NCBI GenBank assembly: GCA_027486035.1
Contig: JAIXPX010000021.1
Coordinates: 1 to 64,000, forward strand
Length of the DNA: 64,000 bases
DNA from: Erythrobacteraceae bacterium
Lineage (GTDB): Bacteria; Pseudomonadota; Alphaproteobacteria; Sphingomonadales; Sphingomonadaceae
Direction: 5' to 3'
Of this stretch, positions 53,152 to 61,510 are shown piece after piece. A model generated the notes under the pieces. It ran no database searches. It was not told the origin of the DNA and was given only the letters and a program-made list of their open reading frames with translations. A program made the translations under genes and the position numbers. Positions within the stretch are counted from its first letter, which is position 1. Each line of letters starts with the position of its first letter.

Positions 53152-54582
53152 TCACACAAACTCGCGCACGTCGGTGAGCCGACCGGTGACAGCGGCGGCT
53201 GCAGCCATGGCGGGGGAGACGAGGTGGGTGCGCGCCCCCGGGCCCTGCCGGCCGACGAAGTTGCGGTTGCTGGTCGAGGCGCAGCGTTCGCCCGCGGGCA
53301 CCTTGTCGGGGTTCATGCCGAGACAGGCCGAACAGCCCGGCTCGCGCCATTCGAAGCCCGCCTCGATGAAGATGCGGTCGAGCCCTTCCTCCTCGGCCAT
53401 GGCTTTCACGAGGCCCGAGCCCGGGACGACGATCGCCCACTTGACGTTGTCGGCCTTGCGACGGCCCTTGAGGATCGCGGCGGCGGCGCGCAGGTCTTCG
53501 ATGCGGCTGTTGGTGCAGCTGCCGATGAAGACGTTCTCGATCCGAACCTCGATCATCGGGGTGCCGGGAACGAGGCCCATGTAGTCGAGCGATTTCTGCG
53601 CCGCGACGCGCTTGCTCTCGTCGGCGAAGTCCTCGGGGTGCGGCACGCGGCCACCGATGGGCACCACGTCCTCGGGGCTGGTGCCCCAGGTGACGCTGGG
53701 CTCGACATCGGCGGCGTTGATGGTGACGGACTTGGCGAAGACCGCGCCTTCATCGGAATGCAGCGTGCGCCAATAGGCGACCGCGGCGTCCCATTCCGCG
53801 CCCTTGGGGGCCATCGGGCGGCCCTTGAGATAGGCGAAGGTCACATCATCCGGCGCGATCAGCCCGGCGCGCGCCCCCGCTTCGATGCTCATGTTGCAGA
53901 CCGTGAGGCGCTCCTCGATGGTCATGCGCTCGAATACCTTGCCCTTGTATTCGATCACGTAGCCCGAGCCCCCCGCCGCACCGATCCGGCCGATGATGTG
54001 GAGGATCAGGTCCTTGGCCGAGACGCCCGGGCCGAGATCGCCCTCGACCCGCACCTCCATCGGCTTCGACTGCTGGAGGAGCAGCGTCTGCGTCGCCAGC
54101 ACGTGCTCGACCTCGCTCGTCCCGATGCCGAAGGCCAGCGCGCCCAATCCGCCGTGGCATGCGGTGTGCGAATCCCCGCAGACGATGGTCGTGCCCGGCA
54201 GCGAGAAGCCCTGTTCGGGGCCGACCACATGGACGATCCCCTGCTCCTTCGCGGTCGCGGGGATATAGCGGATGCCGAAGGCCGGCGCGTTCACCTCGAG
54301 CGCGGCGAGCTGGGCGGCGCTTTCGGGATCGGCGATGGGGACAGGCCGGCCGCCCCCATCCACCCTCGGCGTGGTCGGCAGATTGTGATCGGGCACGGCG
54401 AGGGTCAGTTCGGGCCGGCGCACCGGGCGCCCCGCCACCTTCAGCGCCTCGAAGGCCTGCGGGCTCGTCACCTCGTGCACCAGATGCCGGTCGATATAGA
54501 TCAGCGCCGTCCCGTCATCGCGGGTCTCGACGACATGCGCGTCCCAGATCTTCTCGTAGAGGGTGCGGGGGCGGCTCGCCAT
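53152..54582 (-). CDS. leuC: 3-isopropylmalate dehydratase large subunit
   Basis: A 476-residue aconitase-family LeuC. The 4Fe-4S ligand cysteines are in [13 protein letters not shown] and in GCSACLGMN; the N-terminal [12 protein letters not shown] and the [19 protein letters not shown] region are typical. ATG at 54582 starts at the conserved N-terminus. With LeuD it converts 2- to 3-isopropylmalate. Confidence 0.96.
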   Translation of the reverse strand: MASRPRTLYEKIWDAHVVETRDDGTALIYIDRHLVHEVTSPQAFEALKVAGRPVRRPELTLAVPDHNLPTTPRVDGGGRPVPIADPESAAQLAALEVNAPAFGIRYIPATAKEQGIVHVVGPEQGFSLPGTTIVCGDSHTACHGGLGALAFGIGTSEVEHVLATQTLLLQQSKPMEVRVEGDLGPGVSAKDLILHIIGRIGAAGGSGYVIEYKGKVFERMTIEERLTVCNMSIEAGARAGLIAPDDVTFAYLKGRPMAPKGAEWDAAVAYWRTLHSDEGAVFAKSVTINAADVEPSVTWGTSPEDVVPIGGRVPHPEDFADESKRVAAQKSLDYMGLVPGTPMIEVRIENVFIGSCTNSRIEDLRAAAAILKGRRKADNVKWAIVVPGSGLVKAMAEEEGLDRIFIEAGFEWREPGCSACLGMNPDKVPAGERCASTSNRNFVGRQGPGARTHLVSPAMAAAAAVTGRLTDVREFV

Positions 54583-54713
54583 GGCGGGATTCCAATGCGT
54601 GAGGGGGCAGGAGGGTGGCCCAATAGTCACTATTGCCGAGCTGTGGCAAGATTGCGGCGATCGGCGCCCGGGTTGCGATGGAATTTGTCATAATTTTGCG
54701 CTAGTTTACACCT

Positions 54714-55154
54714 ATGTCAGCACATGCGATTCCCGGACCTGCGGTTTCCCTTGGCGGTGCCACCGCTTTCCACCACCCGATCAAGGTGGAGCTCGCCGAC
54801 ATCGACTTCATGGGCCACGTCAACAATGCCCGCTACCTCAACTGGGTGCAGGATGCGGTGCTGGCCCATTGGCGCAAGCTGGCTCCGGCAGAGGACGTGG
54901 CGAGCAAGGCCTGGGTCGCATTGAAGCACGAGATCACCTACCGCAAACCCGCCTTCCTTGAAGACGACGTGATCGCCCAGACCGTGCTCGAACGCTTCAA
55001 CGGCGCGCGCGCCTTCTATTCGACGCTGATCAAGCGCGGCGAAGAGGTGCTGGCCGAAGTGCAGTCCTCGTGGTGCTGCATCGATGCCGAAACCCTGCGC
55101 CCGGCGCGCATCGGCGAACACCTGCGCGAGTTTTTCTTCCCCAAGGGGGAGTGA
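54714..55154 (+). CDS. Hotdog-fold acyl-CoA thioesterase
   Basis: A 146-residue 4-hydroxybenzoyl-CoA thioesterase-like protein. The family pattern DIDFMGHVNNARYLNWVQDA contains the catalytic acidic residue and the GHVNN motif; EITYRKPAFLEDDV follows. It is divergent from leuC. Substrate unknown. Confidence 0.88.
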   Translation: MSAHAIPGPAVSLGGATAFHHPIKVELADIDFMGHVNNARYLNWVQDAVLAHWRKLAPAEDVASKAWVALKHEITYRKPAFLEDDVIAQTVLERFNGARAFYSTLIKRGEEVLAEVQSSWCCIDAETLRPARIGEHLREFFFPKGE

Positions 55155-55475
55155 GCCCGCCCCCCTGATCGCGCAGCCCGGCGGCCGCTGCCATTCGGCA
55201 ATCGGCTGCGGAACGGCCCACAATTCCTCGTCGCCCCGTGCTTGACACGGGGCTTGGCTACTTTTGGGCGAGGGCGGAAAGGAAAAGGCCTAGCCCCGTG
55301 TCACGCACGGGGTGACGGCTGGGGCTGTGGTAGCCTGCCACCCACAAGCGGCCATCGGCGAGGCTGCACCGCAATCCCGAAAGCGGCATGTCGGCTGTGC
55401 CCAGGTCCTGGAAAACTCCGGCCATTCAGCAATCGACCCCGTTCCAGCCGAGGAAATCTTCCCGACAGTGTCGCA
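55155..55475. other. Intergenic region with repeats
   Basis: This 321-bp gap contains dispersed repeat copy 3 and, at 55421-55440, a 20-base block whose reverse complement occurs at 9064-9083 next to repeat copy 1. A CCACCCACAAGCGG motif near 55340 recurs near 56360. No gene is supported. Confidence 0.6.
55228..55318. repeat. Dispersed palindromic intergenic repeat, copy 3
   Basis: CTCGTCGCCCCGTGCTTGAC...GGGGCTTGGCT at one end and CCTAGCCCCGTGTCACGCAC with GGGGTGACGG at the other, with internal bases differing from copies 1 and 2. The ends are inverted repeats. Confidence 0.75.
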
Positions 55476-56306
55476 CTAGCAGATTTGGGCGCGACGAGTT
55501 GCGCAAAGCCACTCCAACATCAATTTGGCCACATCCGGCCATCCCGGTTCGACCGGCAGCATATGCGAGAGCCCGACAACCTCACCGTAATCTGCACCCC
55601 AGTCTCGCGCCGTTGAACGCGATACTTCGGGTCGAACCATGCGGTCCAAACTACCTGACATGACGAGCATCGGGGTAGAACGCCGATTTGCCTTCCAGTC
55701 CGGAGCTAACCCATTCATTTCCTGTAATGCCGTCCAAGACTCGGGCCCGATTCCCGAGCGAACCGCTGCCTCGGTCTGTGCAGGGATGGCCGGATGGAGC
55801 AGAAATTCCCGGAGACCGTCGCCTTCGTAGATGCGCCGTATGTCGCGGGACAACGTAGCCCGCACGAAATTGAGCGGTCGCCGCAGCGCCATGCGAAGCC
55901 CTTCGATTCTCATGGTTCGACTGGGTCCTGGTGCCATCAAAATCACGGCATGGAGCACTGGCCGCTCCATGCAGCCAAGGAGGTGTTGCACGATAAACCC
56001 GCCCATTGAGTGGCCGACAAGCACGATCGGGCGATCCTCCAGGGTACGGCAGGCAGACAGAACATCATTCACATAGTCGCTGATCGTCGTGCCTTCGAGA
56101 CATCCCCCACTGCCGCCATGACCGCGCAATGAAACAGCTGCACTTGGAATACCCCGTTGCGCGAACCACCCGAGCATGGGCTCCCACATGGCCGCCTGAC
56201 TGCACGAACCATGGACAAACAAGAGCTGGTAGGGAGACGCAATGCCGCCCTTGTGACGCAAGATCTCAAGCGGTGGCACCATGAGTCCATACAAGCGGAC
56301 AGGCAT
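55476..56306 (-). CDS. Alpha/beta hydrolase
   Basis: A 276-residue alpha/beta hydrolase with LLFVHGSCSQAAMWEP (oxyanion region), the VLVGHSMGGFIVQHLLG nucleophile elbow, an acidic residue in VMSGSLDRMVRPE and His in VVGLSHMLPVEP. Base composition is lower in GC than most neighbours, consistent with relatively recent acquisition. Substrate unknown. An internal ATG at 56282 is an alternative start. Confidence 0.82.
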   Translation of the reverse strand: MPVRLYGLMVPPLEILRHKGGIASPYQLLFVHGSCSQAAMWEPMLGWFAQRGIPSAAVSLRGHGGSGGCLEGTTISDYVNDVLSACRTLEDRPIVLVGHSMGGFIVQHLLGCMERPVLHAVILMAPGPSRTMRIEGLRMALRRPLNFVRATLSRDIRRIYEGDGLREFLLHPAIPAQTEAAVRSGIGPESWTALQEMNGLAPDWKANRRSTPMLVMSGSLDRMVRPEVSRSTARDWGADYGEVVGLSHMLPVEPGWPDVAKLMLEWLCATRRAQIC

Positions 56307-56515
56307 TGGACGTCAAGCCCCTGCTGAACCGGACCGATTGCTGGCGTAATGACAACAATCCACCCACAAGCGGTCGCTAACGCGGGTTGCCATTTACGCC
56401 GCAAGCGGACATCCGGCACGGCCTTTGCCGCAAGTCCCGCCGCCGCAAAGGCAATTGCTGTTTTGGCCTCGCGCTTTATACGCGTCCCGATGAACCCGCT
56501 GCGCGTATTGCCTGC

Positions 56516-57304
56516 ATGACCCGCGAGCATTTCGCCCTCCCGCAGCGTGGCGCGCAAGGCGCCATCGGTCTTGCGCTGGCCGTGGCGATTGCCGGGAGCT
56601 GGCTGGGGATCCACGCCTACGGCATGTTCGTTTTCGAACTGACGTGGTCGAACTGGCCTTTCGCGCTGGCGTTGGCGATGGTGCAGTGCTGGCTTTCGGT
56701 CGGGGTGTTCATCGTCTGCCACGATGCCATGCACGGGACGCTGGTGCCGGGCCACGCGCGCCTCAACGGCGCCATCGGGACGGTGTTGCTGGCGCTTTAT
56801 GCGGGCTTTGCCTGGAAGCATCTGCGTGATGCGCATTTCGATCATCACAAGCTGGCCGGCCGTCCGGGCGACCCCGATTTCGACGAGCACAATCCGGCGG
56901 ATTTCTGGCGCTGGTATGCGACCTTCTTCCGGCGCTATTTCGGCTGGCGTTCGATCCTGTTCGTCCACACCGTGGTCGGGGTCTACTGGCTGGTGCTGGA
57001 GATCCCGATGGTGCAGATCGTGCTGCTCTACGGGCTGCCCGCGCTCGCATCTTCGCTCCAGCTGTTCTATTTCGGCACCTTCCGCACGCACCGTCACATC
57101 GCCGGCGAACCTGCGAACGGCTTTGCCGATTACCACAACGCCCGCTCGGAAGATTTCGGCACGCTTGCCAGCCTCGCCACGTGCTTCCATTTCGGCTATC
57201 ATCTCGAACACCATCGGCGTCCCGACGTACCGTGGTGGGCGCTCCCGGGCGCACGCCGGGCCGGGGTGGGCCGCGTTGAAATGACCGAAAAGGTGCCCGC
57301 ATGA
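56516..57304 (+). CDS. crtW: Beta-carotene ketolase
   Basis: A 262-residue membrane di-iron oxygenase that adds 4-keto groups to beta-ionone rings. All three His boxes are present: HDAMHG, HFDHHKLAGRPGDPDFD and HLEHHRRPDVPWW. The ATG at 56516 gives the family N-terminus. It overlaps crtZ by four bases. Together they can convert beta-carotene to astaxanthin-type ketocarotenoids, given crtY elsewhere. Confidence 0.92.
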   Translation: MTREHFALPQRGAQGAIGLALAVAIAGSWLGIHAYGMFVFELTWSNWPFALALAMVQCWLSVGVFIVCHDAMHGTLVPGHARLNGAIGTVLLALYAGFAWKHLRDAHFDHHKLAGRPGDPDFDEHNPADFWRWYATFFRRYFGWRSILFVHTVVGVYWLVLEIPMVQIVLLYGLPALASSLQLFYFGTFRTHRHIAGEPANGFADYHNARSEDFGTLASLATCFHFGYHLEHHRRPDVPWWALPGARRAGVGRVEMTEKVPA

Positions 57305-57837
57305 GCTGGCTCGAGATATTCCTGACCGTCATGTCCTCGCTGATCGGGATGGAGCTGTTTGCGTGGTATGCGCACAGGTACATCATGCACGGCTGGGGCT
57401 GGGGCTGGCACCGCGACCACCACGAGCCGCACGACAACGTGCTGGAGAAGAACGATCTGTTCGCTGTGGTGTTCGGTACGATCAACGCCGCGATGTATAT
57501 CTACGGCTCGCTCTACTGGGACTGGCTCTGGTGGTTTGCGGTCGGCATCACGCTCTACGGGATTATCTACACGCTGGTGCATGACGGGCTGGTGCATCAG
57601 CGTTATTTCCGCTGGGTGCCGCGCAAGGGCTACGCCAAGCGGCTGGTGCAGGCGCACAAGCTCCACCATGCGACCATCGGGAAAGAGGGCGGGGTGAGCT
57701 TCGGCTTTGTCTTCGCGCGCGATCCGGCCAAGCTGAAGGCCGAATTGAAGGCCCAGAAGGAAGCGGGGCTGGCCGTGGTGCGCGATTCGGTCGGCGCCGG
57801 GGGCGAGAGTTTCGAGGTCGTCGGCCGCAATCTCTAG
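57301..57837 (+). CDS. crtZ: Beta-carotene hydroxylase
   Basis: A 178-residue CrtZ that hydroxylates C3 of beta-ionone rings. His clusters: HRYIMHGWGWGWHRDHHEPH, HDGLVHQRYFRWVPRKGY and HKLHHA. Four membrane segments are visible. The ATG overlaps the crtW stop, so expression is coupled. The C-terminus is slightly extended (residues 150-178) relative to the core. Confidence 0.93.
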   Translation: MSWLEIFLTVMSSLIGMELFAWYAHRYIMHGWGWGWHRDHHEPHDNVLEKNDLFAVVFGTINAAMYIYGSLYWDWLWWFAVGITLYGIIYTLVHDGLVHQRYFRWVPRKGYAKRLVQAHKLHHATIGKEGGVSFGFVFARDPAKLKAELKAQKEAGLAVVRDSVGAGGESFEVVGRNL

Positions 57838-57876
57838 GCCGGGCGCAGGTCGCTTTCGGCCGGCTCCAGATCGGTT

Positions 57877-57917
57877 CAGACCCCCTCCAGACCCCCTCCA
57901 GACCCCCCTCCAGACCC
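57877..57917 (+). repeat. Short tandem repeat, unit CAGACCCCCTC
   Basis: Three and a half tandem units of 11-12 bases (11, 11, 12, then partial) in the crtZ-sufE gap, ending 13 bases before the parS site. Confidence 0.75.
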
Positions 57918-57930
57918 GTCTTGCCGGCAC

Positions 57931-57946
57931 TGTTTCACGTGAAACA
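57931..57946. promoter_or_regulatory. parS centromere site between crtZ and sufE
   Basis: A perfect TGTTTCACGTGAAACA palindrome, identical to the site in virB6. It lies in the intergenic gap five bases from the sufE stop. Confidence 0.9.
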
Positions 57947-57951
57947 AGGGC

Positions 57952-58362
57952 TTAGCCCGCGGCAATCCGCGCAGCATGGTCCTTGACCAGCGCGATCATG
58001 TTCGGGACCCCCTGGGTCCGGTTGCTGGAGAGCTGGTTCTTGAGGTCGAAGGGGGCAAGCGCCGCCATCACGTCCATCTGCGCGACCTCGGCAGCGGGCC
58101 TGTCCTGCACTGCGGCGATGACGAGGGCGACGATCCCCTTGGTGATCGCGGCATTGCTGTCGGCGAGGAAGTGGAGGCGCTGCACCTCCGTGCCCGCAGG
58201 GTAGACCCATACAGAAGCCGAGCATCCGCGCACCAGCGTGGCATCGGTCTTGAGGGCCTCGGGCATGGGCTCGAGGCTGCGGCCAAGCTCGATGAGGAGG
58301 CCGTAACGCTCGTCGCCTTCGAGGAATTCATATTCTTCGAGAATGTCGGAAAGTGTGCGCAT
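57952..58362 (-). CDS. sufE: SufE-family sulfur acceptor protein
   Basis: A 136-residue SufE that accepts persulfide from SufS for iron-sulfur cluster assembly. The catalytic Cys is in LVRGCSASVWVYP; ILEEYEFLEGDERYGLLIEL and the C-terminal LSSNRTQGVPNMIALVKDHA are family features. Confidence 0.93.
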   Translation of the reverse strand: MRTLSDILEEYEFLEGDERYGLLIELGRSLEPMPEALKTDATLVRGCSASVWVYPAGTEVQRLHFLADSNAAITKGIVALVIAAVQDRPAAEVAQMDVMAALAPFDLKNQLSSNRTQGVPNMIALVKDHAARIAAG

Positions 58363-58405
58363 GGCCCGCCCTTAAAGCGGGCGGGGCGCCAACGCAAAGG
58401 GGGCG

Positions 58406-58585
58406 TCAGCCTGTCAGACCCCCGGGGCGAGTGACCGCGTGCCAGGCGACATAGAGCCAGCCGAGGAAGCCGTGAAGGATCGCCCAGAGGATCGACTTGT
58501 GGATGCTCCAGCTGATCGCCACGGCGATCGCGCTGCCCAGGCCGATGCCGGTCTGCGCGGCAGTGGAGCGGACCGTGGCGCTCAC
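58406..58585 (-). CDS. Small membrane protein ending the psp operon
   Basis: A 59-residue protein from GTG at 58585, overlapping the stop of the preceding gene as GTGA. One or two hydrophobic stretches (GIGLGSAIAVAISWSIHKSI, LWAILHGFLGWLYVAWHAV). Proteins of this look are common and uncharacterised. It lacks the coiled-coil tail of the preceding five. Confidence 0.72.
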   Translation of the reverse strand: MSATVRSTAAQTGIGLGSAIAVAISWSIHKSILWAILHGFLGWLYVAWHAVTRPGGLTG

Positions 58586-58830
58586 AGTTCGACCCCGCTG
58601 GCGATGGCTTCAAGCTTGCGGATTCTTTCTTTGAGATCAGCCAGTTCGATGCGTGCGGTGCCGAGGTCAGAGCCGTCCTCGCTGCCCGCGCGGGGGTGGG
58701 CGCGATCCAGCTCCTGGCGCTTGAAGTCGAGCCATCCGGTCCAGGCGCGCAGCAGGGCGCCGGCGACCACCAACAGGCCGATCAGGCTGGCAATGGTGAG
58801 AACCAGAGTGGTATCAAGAAGGGGCGTCAT
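58582..58830 (-). CDS. PspB-like paralogue 5 (membrane helix plus coiled coil)
   Basis: An 82-residue protein: N-terminal membrane segment (TLVLTIASLIGLLVVAGALL), charged linker and a short coiled coil ending LADLKERIRKLEAIASGVEL. The tail matches the R(L/I)xxLExI pattern shared by the upstream neighbours and by PspB, but stops before the EIEALR part. Coupled by four-base overlaps on both sides. Confidence 0.78.
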   Translation of the reverse strand: MTPLLDTTLVLTIASLIGLLVVAGALLRAWTGWLDFKRQELDRAHPRAGSEDGSDLGTARIELADLKERIRKLEAIASGVEL

Positions 58831-59141
58831 AATTCGCTCTGTTCCTTCCGTGGTGCGGGCAGATCCCGCAAGGCTTCGATCTCGGCAGCGATCCGCGCCT
58901 GTTCTCGCGCATCGGCGGAGTTTCCGTCGGTGGCAATCCGTTCGAGGACCTTGACCCGTTCGCGCAGGTCATTGAGTTCGCGCCGTGCCGCTTCAAGTTC
59001 GGCTGCGCTGCGCCCGTCCTCGCGCGGGGCGATTTTCTCGTTGCCGTGTTCGTCGACGACGATCCCGGCACGCGCCCGGACGGTCTCGACGATCCCCCAA
59101 ATCACGATCGCTACCAGCGCGACGATGGCCCAGCTGCTCAT
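58827..59141 (-). CDS. PspB-like paralogue 4
   Basis: A 104-residue protein with a membrane helix (MSSWAIVALVAIVIWGIVET), a linker, then coiled coil LNDLRERVKVLERIATDG and the second motif IAAEIEALRD. The ATG overlaps the previous stop by four bases. The signature VLERIATD...EIEALR is shared by paralogues 1-4. Confidence 0.8.
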   Translation of the reverse strand: MSSWAIVALVAIVIWGIVETVRARAGIVVDEHGNEKIAPREDGRSAAELEAARRELNDLRERVKVLERIATDGNSADAREQARIAAEIEALRDLPAPRKEQSEL

Positions 59142-59422
59142 GATGCCGCGCGCTCCTTCGCGGAGGAGATGCGCAGCGCCTCGATCTCGTCGGCGAGCAG
59201 GCTGCCGCGGTCGGTGGCGATGCGTTCGAGCACGCGCAGCCGGTCCTCGATCATCTGCTGGCGCTCGAGCACTTCGCGCAGTTCCGGGCCCCGGCCGCCG
59301 GCCTTGCCCTCGTAGCGCAGCCGCTTGCCGTCGATCACCTTGCCGACAATTGCGTTGATGGTCATGCCGATGACGATCGCCATGGCGATGAGCGTGAACG
59401 CGATGATGGCTGCCTCGGGCAT
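59138..59422 (-). CDS. PspB-like paralogue 3
   Basis: A 94-residue protein with a membrane helix (AIIAFTLIAMAIVIGMTINA), basic linker, coiled coil QMIEDRLRVLERIATDRG and LADEIEALRISS. It starts one base into the preceding stop codon. Confidence 0.8.
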   Translation of the reverse strand: MPEAAIIAFTLIAMAIVIGMTINAIVGKVIDGKRLRYEGKAGGRGPELREVLERQQMIEDRLRVLERIATDRGSLLADEIEALRISSAKERAAS

Positions 59423-59781
59423 CAGGCCACTCCCTTGTCCTTGAGGCCATCGAGCGCCCGGTCACGCAGGGCATCGATCTCGGCACCGAGGTGGTAGCCG
59501 CCGTCGGTGACGATCCGTTCGACGTTGGCGAGCCGGTCCTTCATCGAGCCCAGTTCGGCGCGCAGTTCGGCATTCTCCTGGGTGAGCAGGGTGACGCGGT
59601 GCGCGGTTTCCTTGTCCGAGCCGGGCTTCAGGGACTGGCCCCACATGCCTTCGAGCGGGTAGCCGTTCTTGATCTTCATGCGGGTGGTCTGGAACGAGAC
59701 CAGAATGCCCATCGCGCCCAGCACGAAACCGCCGCCGATCATCCAGCCGAGATAGGGGAGAAAATCTTCCGGGCCCATCAC
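59422..59781 (-). CDS. PspB-like paralogue 2
   Basis: A 119-residue protein with a membrane helix (LGWMIGGGFVLGAMGILVSF), linker, and coiled coil ELGSMKDRLANVERIVTDGG then LGAEIDALRD. Four-base overlap with the upstream gene. Same two-part tail signature. Confidence 0.8.
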   Translation of the reverse strand: MMGPEDFLPYLGWMIGGGFVLGAMGILVSFQTTRMKIKNGYPLEGMWGQSLKPGSDKETAHRVTLLTQENAELRAELGSMKDRLANVERIVTDGGYHLGAEIDALRDRALDGLKDKGVA

Positions 59782-60098
59782 ACGCGTTCCTTTCTCTCGA
59801 GGCCGAGCGGCACGCCCGCGCCGCCGAGGTCATTGGCATCCACCCGCCGCGTGTCGCGCAGCGCCTCGATCTGGGTGGCGATATCGTAGCCGCGGTCGGT
59901 GACGATGCGTTCGAGCACCTGCACCCGGTCTTCGAGGCGCTGGATCTGGCCGACATATTGCGCGGCCTTTTCGGCGGTCTGCTCGGCGGTGGCACCCACC
60001 TGCATCTCGGCCATTTTCTGCTGGTGCTTGGTCCACAGGGCGATCACCGGGATCATCAGCGCGATGATCGGGATCATGAGCGCGAGGTAGGCTTCCAT
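59778..60098 (-). CDS. PspB-like paralogue 1
   Basis: A 106-residue protein with a membrane helix (YLALMIPIIALMIPVIALWT), a Gln/Ala-rich helix, coiled coil IQRLEDRVQVLERIVTDRG and IATQIEALRD. It starts 33 bp after pspC. Confidence 0.8.
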   Translation of the reverse strand: MEAYLALMIPIIALMIPVIALWTKHQQKMAEMQVGATAEQTAEKAAQYVGQIQRLEDRVQVLERIVTDRGYDIATQIEALRDTRRVDANDLGGAGVPLGLERKERV

Positions 60099-60131
60099 CT
60101 TGTCAGTCCCTTCTGGCAGAGTGGCGTCAGT

Positions 60132-60506
60132 TCAGCGCAGCCGCTCGATCTCGGCGGTCAGGCGCGGGTTGCTGCTGACATAGTGGGCCTCGACGGCGGC
60201 AAGACGCCGGTCGATGTCGCGGAAGCTCGCCTTGATCTCGCGCGCGGTGCGGCGCGGGCTCTGGCGCACGCCCTGCCAGTACTTCTGCTCGCTCGCGTCG
60301 CGGTAGAGATGCGGCGGCTTCTTGTTGAGCACGAAGCCGGCAACGAAGTAGGCGAGGATCGGCCAGCCGAGCGAGAGGCTGAGCACGAGGGTGGCGAGAC
60401 GCACCCACAGCACATTGACCCCGGTGTAATCGGCGATTCCCGAGCAGACACCCATCAGCTTGGCATTGTGCTTGTCGCGGTAGAGCGTGGTGCGGGGGCT
60501 GTTCAT
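60132..60506 (-). CDS. pspC: Phage shock protein C
   Basis: A 124-residue PspC: N-terminal KLMGVCSGIADYTGVNVLWV and a membrane segment (LGWPILAYFVAGFVL), the PspC domain, then a cytoplasmic tail FRDIDRRLAAVEAHYVSSN and LTAEIERLR. That tail repeats the VE...EIExLR layout of the downstream paralogues. PspC senses membrane stress together with PspB. Confidence 0.92.
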   Translation of the reverse strand: MNSPRTTLYRDKHNAKLMGVCSGIADYTGVNVLWVRLATLVLSLSLGWPILAYFVAGFVLNKKPPHLYRDASEQKYWQGVRQSPRRTAREIKASFRDIDRRLAAVEAHYVSSNPRLTAEIERLR

Positions 60507-60808
60507 GCGCGGGTGCCTTTCTTCTCGGCGATCAGCTGCTCAAGTTCACGCAGCTGCTGGTTGTCCTTTTCATGGTCGGCGATCAGGCGGCGGGCGGGGG
60601 TGAACTCCGGATCGTCCGAAGCGACCAGTCGCTCGACCGTGTCCATCCGCTCGTCCAGTCGCTTGGCAAGGTTGTAGAGCTCTTCGAGGAGCACCTCGTC
60701 ATCGGCAGTAATGGTGGGCGCGGTTTTCCACTTGGTCATGTAGTGCAGCACCAGCCAGGGCAGGCCGATGAGAACCACGGCCATTCCGAAAACAAAGTCG
60801 AAATCCAT
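60503..60808 (-). CDS. pspB: Phage shock protein B
   Basis: A 101-residue PspB: membrane helix (VFGMAVVLIGLPWLVLHYMT) and coiled coil LAKRLDERMDTVERLVASDD followed by an extended charged tail. It is longer than enterobacterial PspB (about 75). It follows pspA by three bases and overlaps pspC by four. Confidence 0.9.
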   Translation of the reverse strand: MDFDFVFGMAVVLIGLPWLVLHYMTKWKTAPTITADDEVLLEELYNLAKRLDERMDTVERLVASDDPEFTPARRLIADHEKDNQQLRELEQLIAEKKGTRA

Positions 60809-60811
60809 GGC

Positions 60812-61510
60812 TTATTCCCCTTTGATATCTTTGGCGCTGTCGCTGGCCTTGCCGAGCGCCTTCTTCATGGCAGCCAGTTCGTCGTCGATCGCGTCTGATC
60901 CGGCGAGCGCCGCGATTTCATCGGCGAGCGACGGCGGGCCGTCCTCGGCGATGCGCAGCGCGTCGGCGCGGCCCTCGGCATAATCGACCCGGCGTTCGAG
61001 CTGGTCGAAGCGGGCGAGGGCCTCGTCGGTGCGCTCGGTGCTCATCAGGGTGCGCAGCTTGACGCGGTTCTCGGCGCTTTCGAGACGCGCGGCGATCGCG
61101 GTCTGGCGGCTGCGGGCCTCGCGCAGACGGTGCTGGAGCTTGGCGATGTCCTCCTCGTAGGCGCGCAGGGCATCGTCGAGCACAGTGATTTCCGCTTTCA
61201 ACTGGTCGGCCATGTCGCCGGCCTTCTTCTTCTCGACCAGCGCGGCGCGGGCGAGGTCCTCGCGGTCCTTGCTGAGGGCGAGCTGCGCCTTCTCGGCCCA
61301 GTCGGCCTGGAGCCGGTCGAGCTTCACGCAGTGCCGGTGCATCTCCTTCTGGTCGGCGATGGTGCGCGCGGCGCTCGCGCGGACCTCGACCAGCGTCTCC
61401 TCCATCTCGAGGATGATCATGCGGATCATCTTGGCGGGGTCATCCGCCTTGTCGAGCATGTCGTTGAAGTTCGCCGCGATGATATCGCGGGTGCGGCTGA
61501 AAATGCCCAT
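60812..61510 (-). CDS. pspA: Phage shock protein A
   Basis: A 232-residue PspA/IM30 (ESCRT-III fold) peripheral membrane protein that stabilises damaged membranes and inhibits PspF. It has the amphipathic N-terminus GIFSRTRDIIAANFNDML and long helices (MIRMIILEMEETLVEVRASA, ARSRQTAIAARLESAENR). The ATG at 61510 has its own GGAG site. The frame stays open without a stop to a GTG at 61789 (next entry). Confidence 0.94.
   Translation of the reverse strand: MGIFSRTRDIIAANFNDMLDKADDPAKMIRMIILEMEETLVEVRASAARTIADQKEMHRHCVKLDRLQADWAEKAQLALSKDREDLARAALVEKKKAGDMADQLKAEITVLDDALRAYEEDIAKLQHRLREARSRQTAIAARLESAENRVKLRTLMSTERTDEALARFDQLERRVDYAEGRADALRIAEDGPPSLADEIAALAGSDAIDDELAAMKKALGKASDSAKDIKGE

Noticed and set aside
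52156-54693. Rightward frame of 845 codons opposite leuC/leuD
   Set aside because: Antisense shadow of leuC, leuD and the quinone reductase 5' end, with no recognisable domains.
57877-57917. CRISPR-like array
   Set aside because: Units are 11-12 bases in direct tandem without spacers; no cas genes are present in the window.
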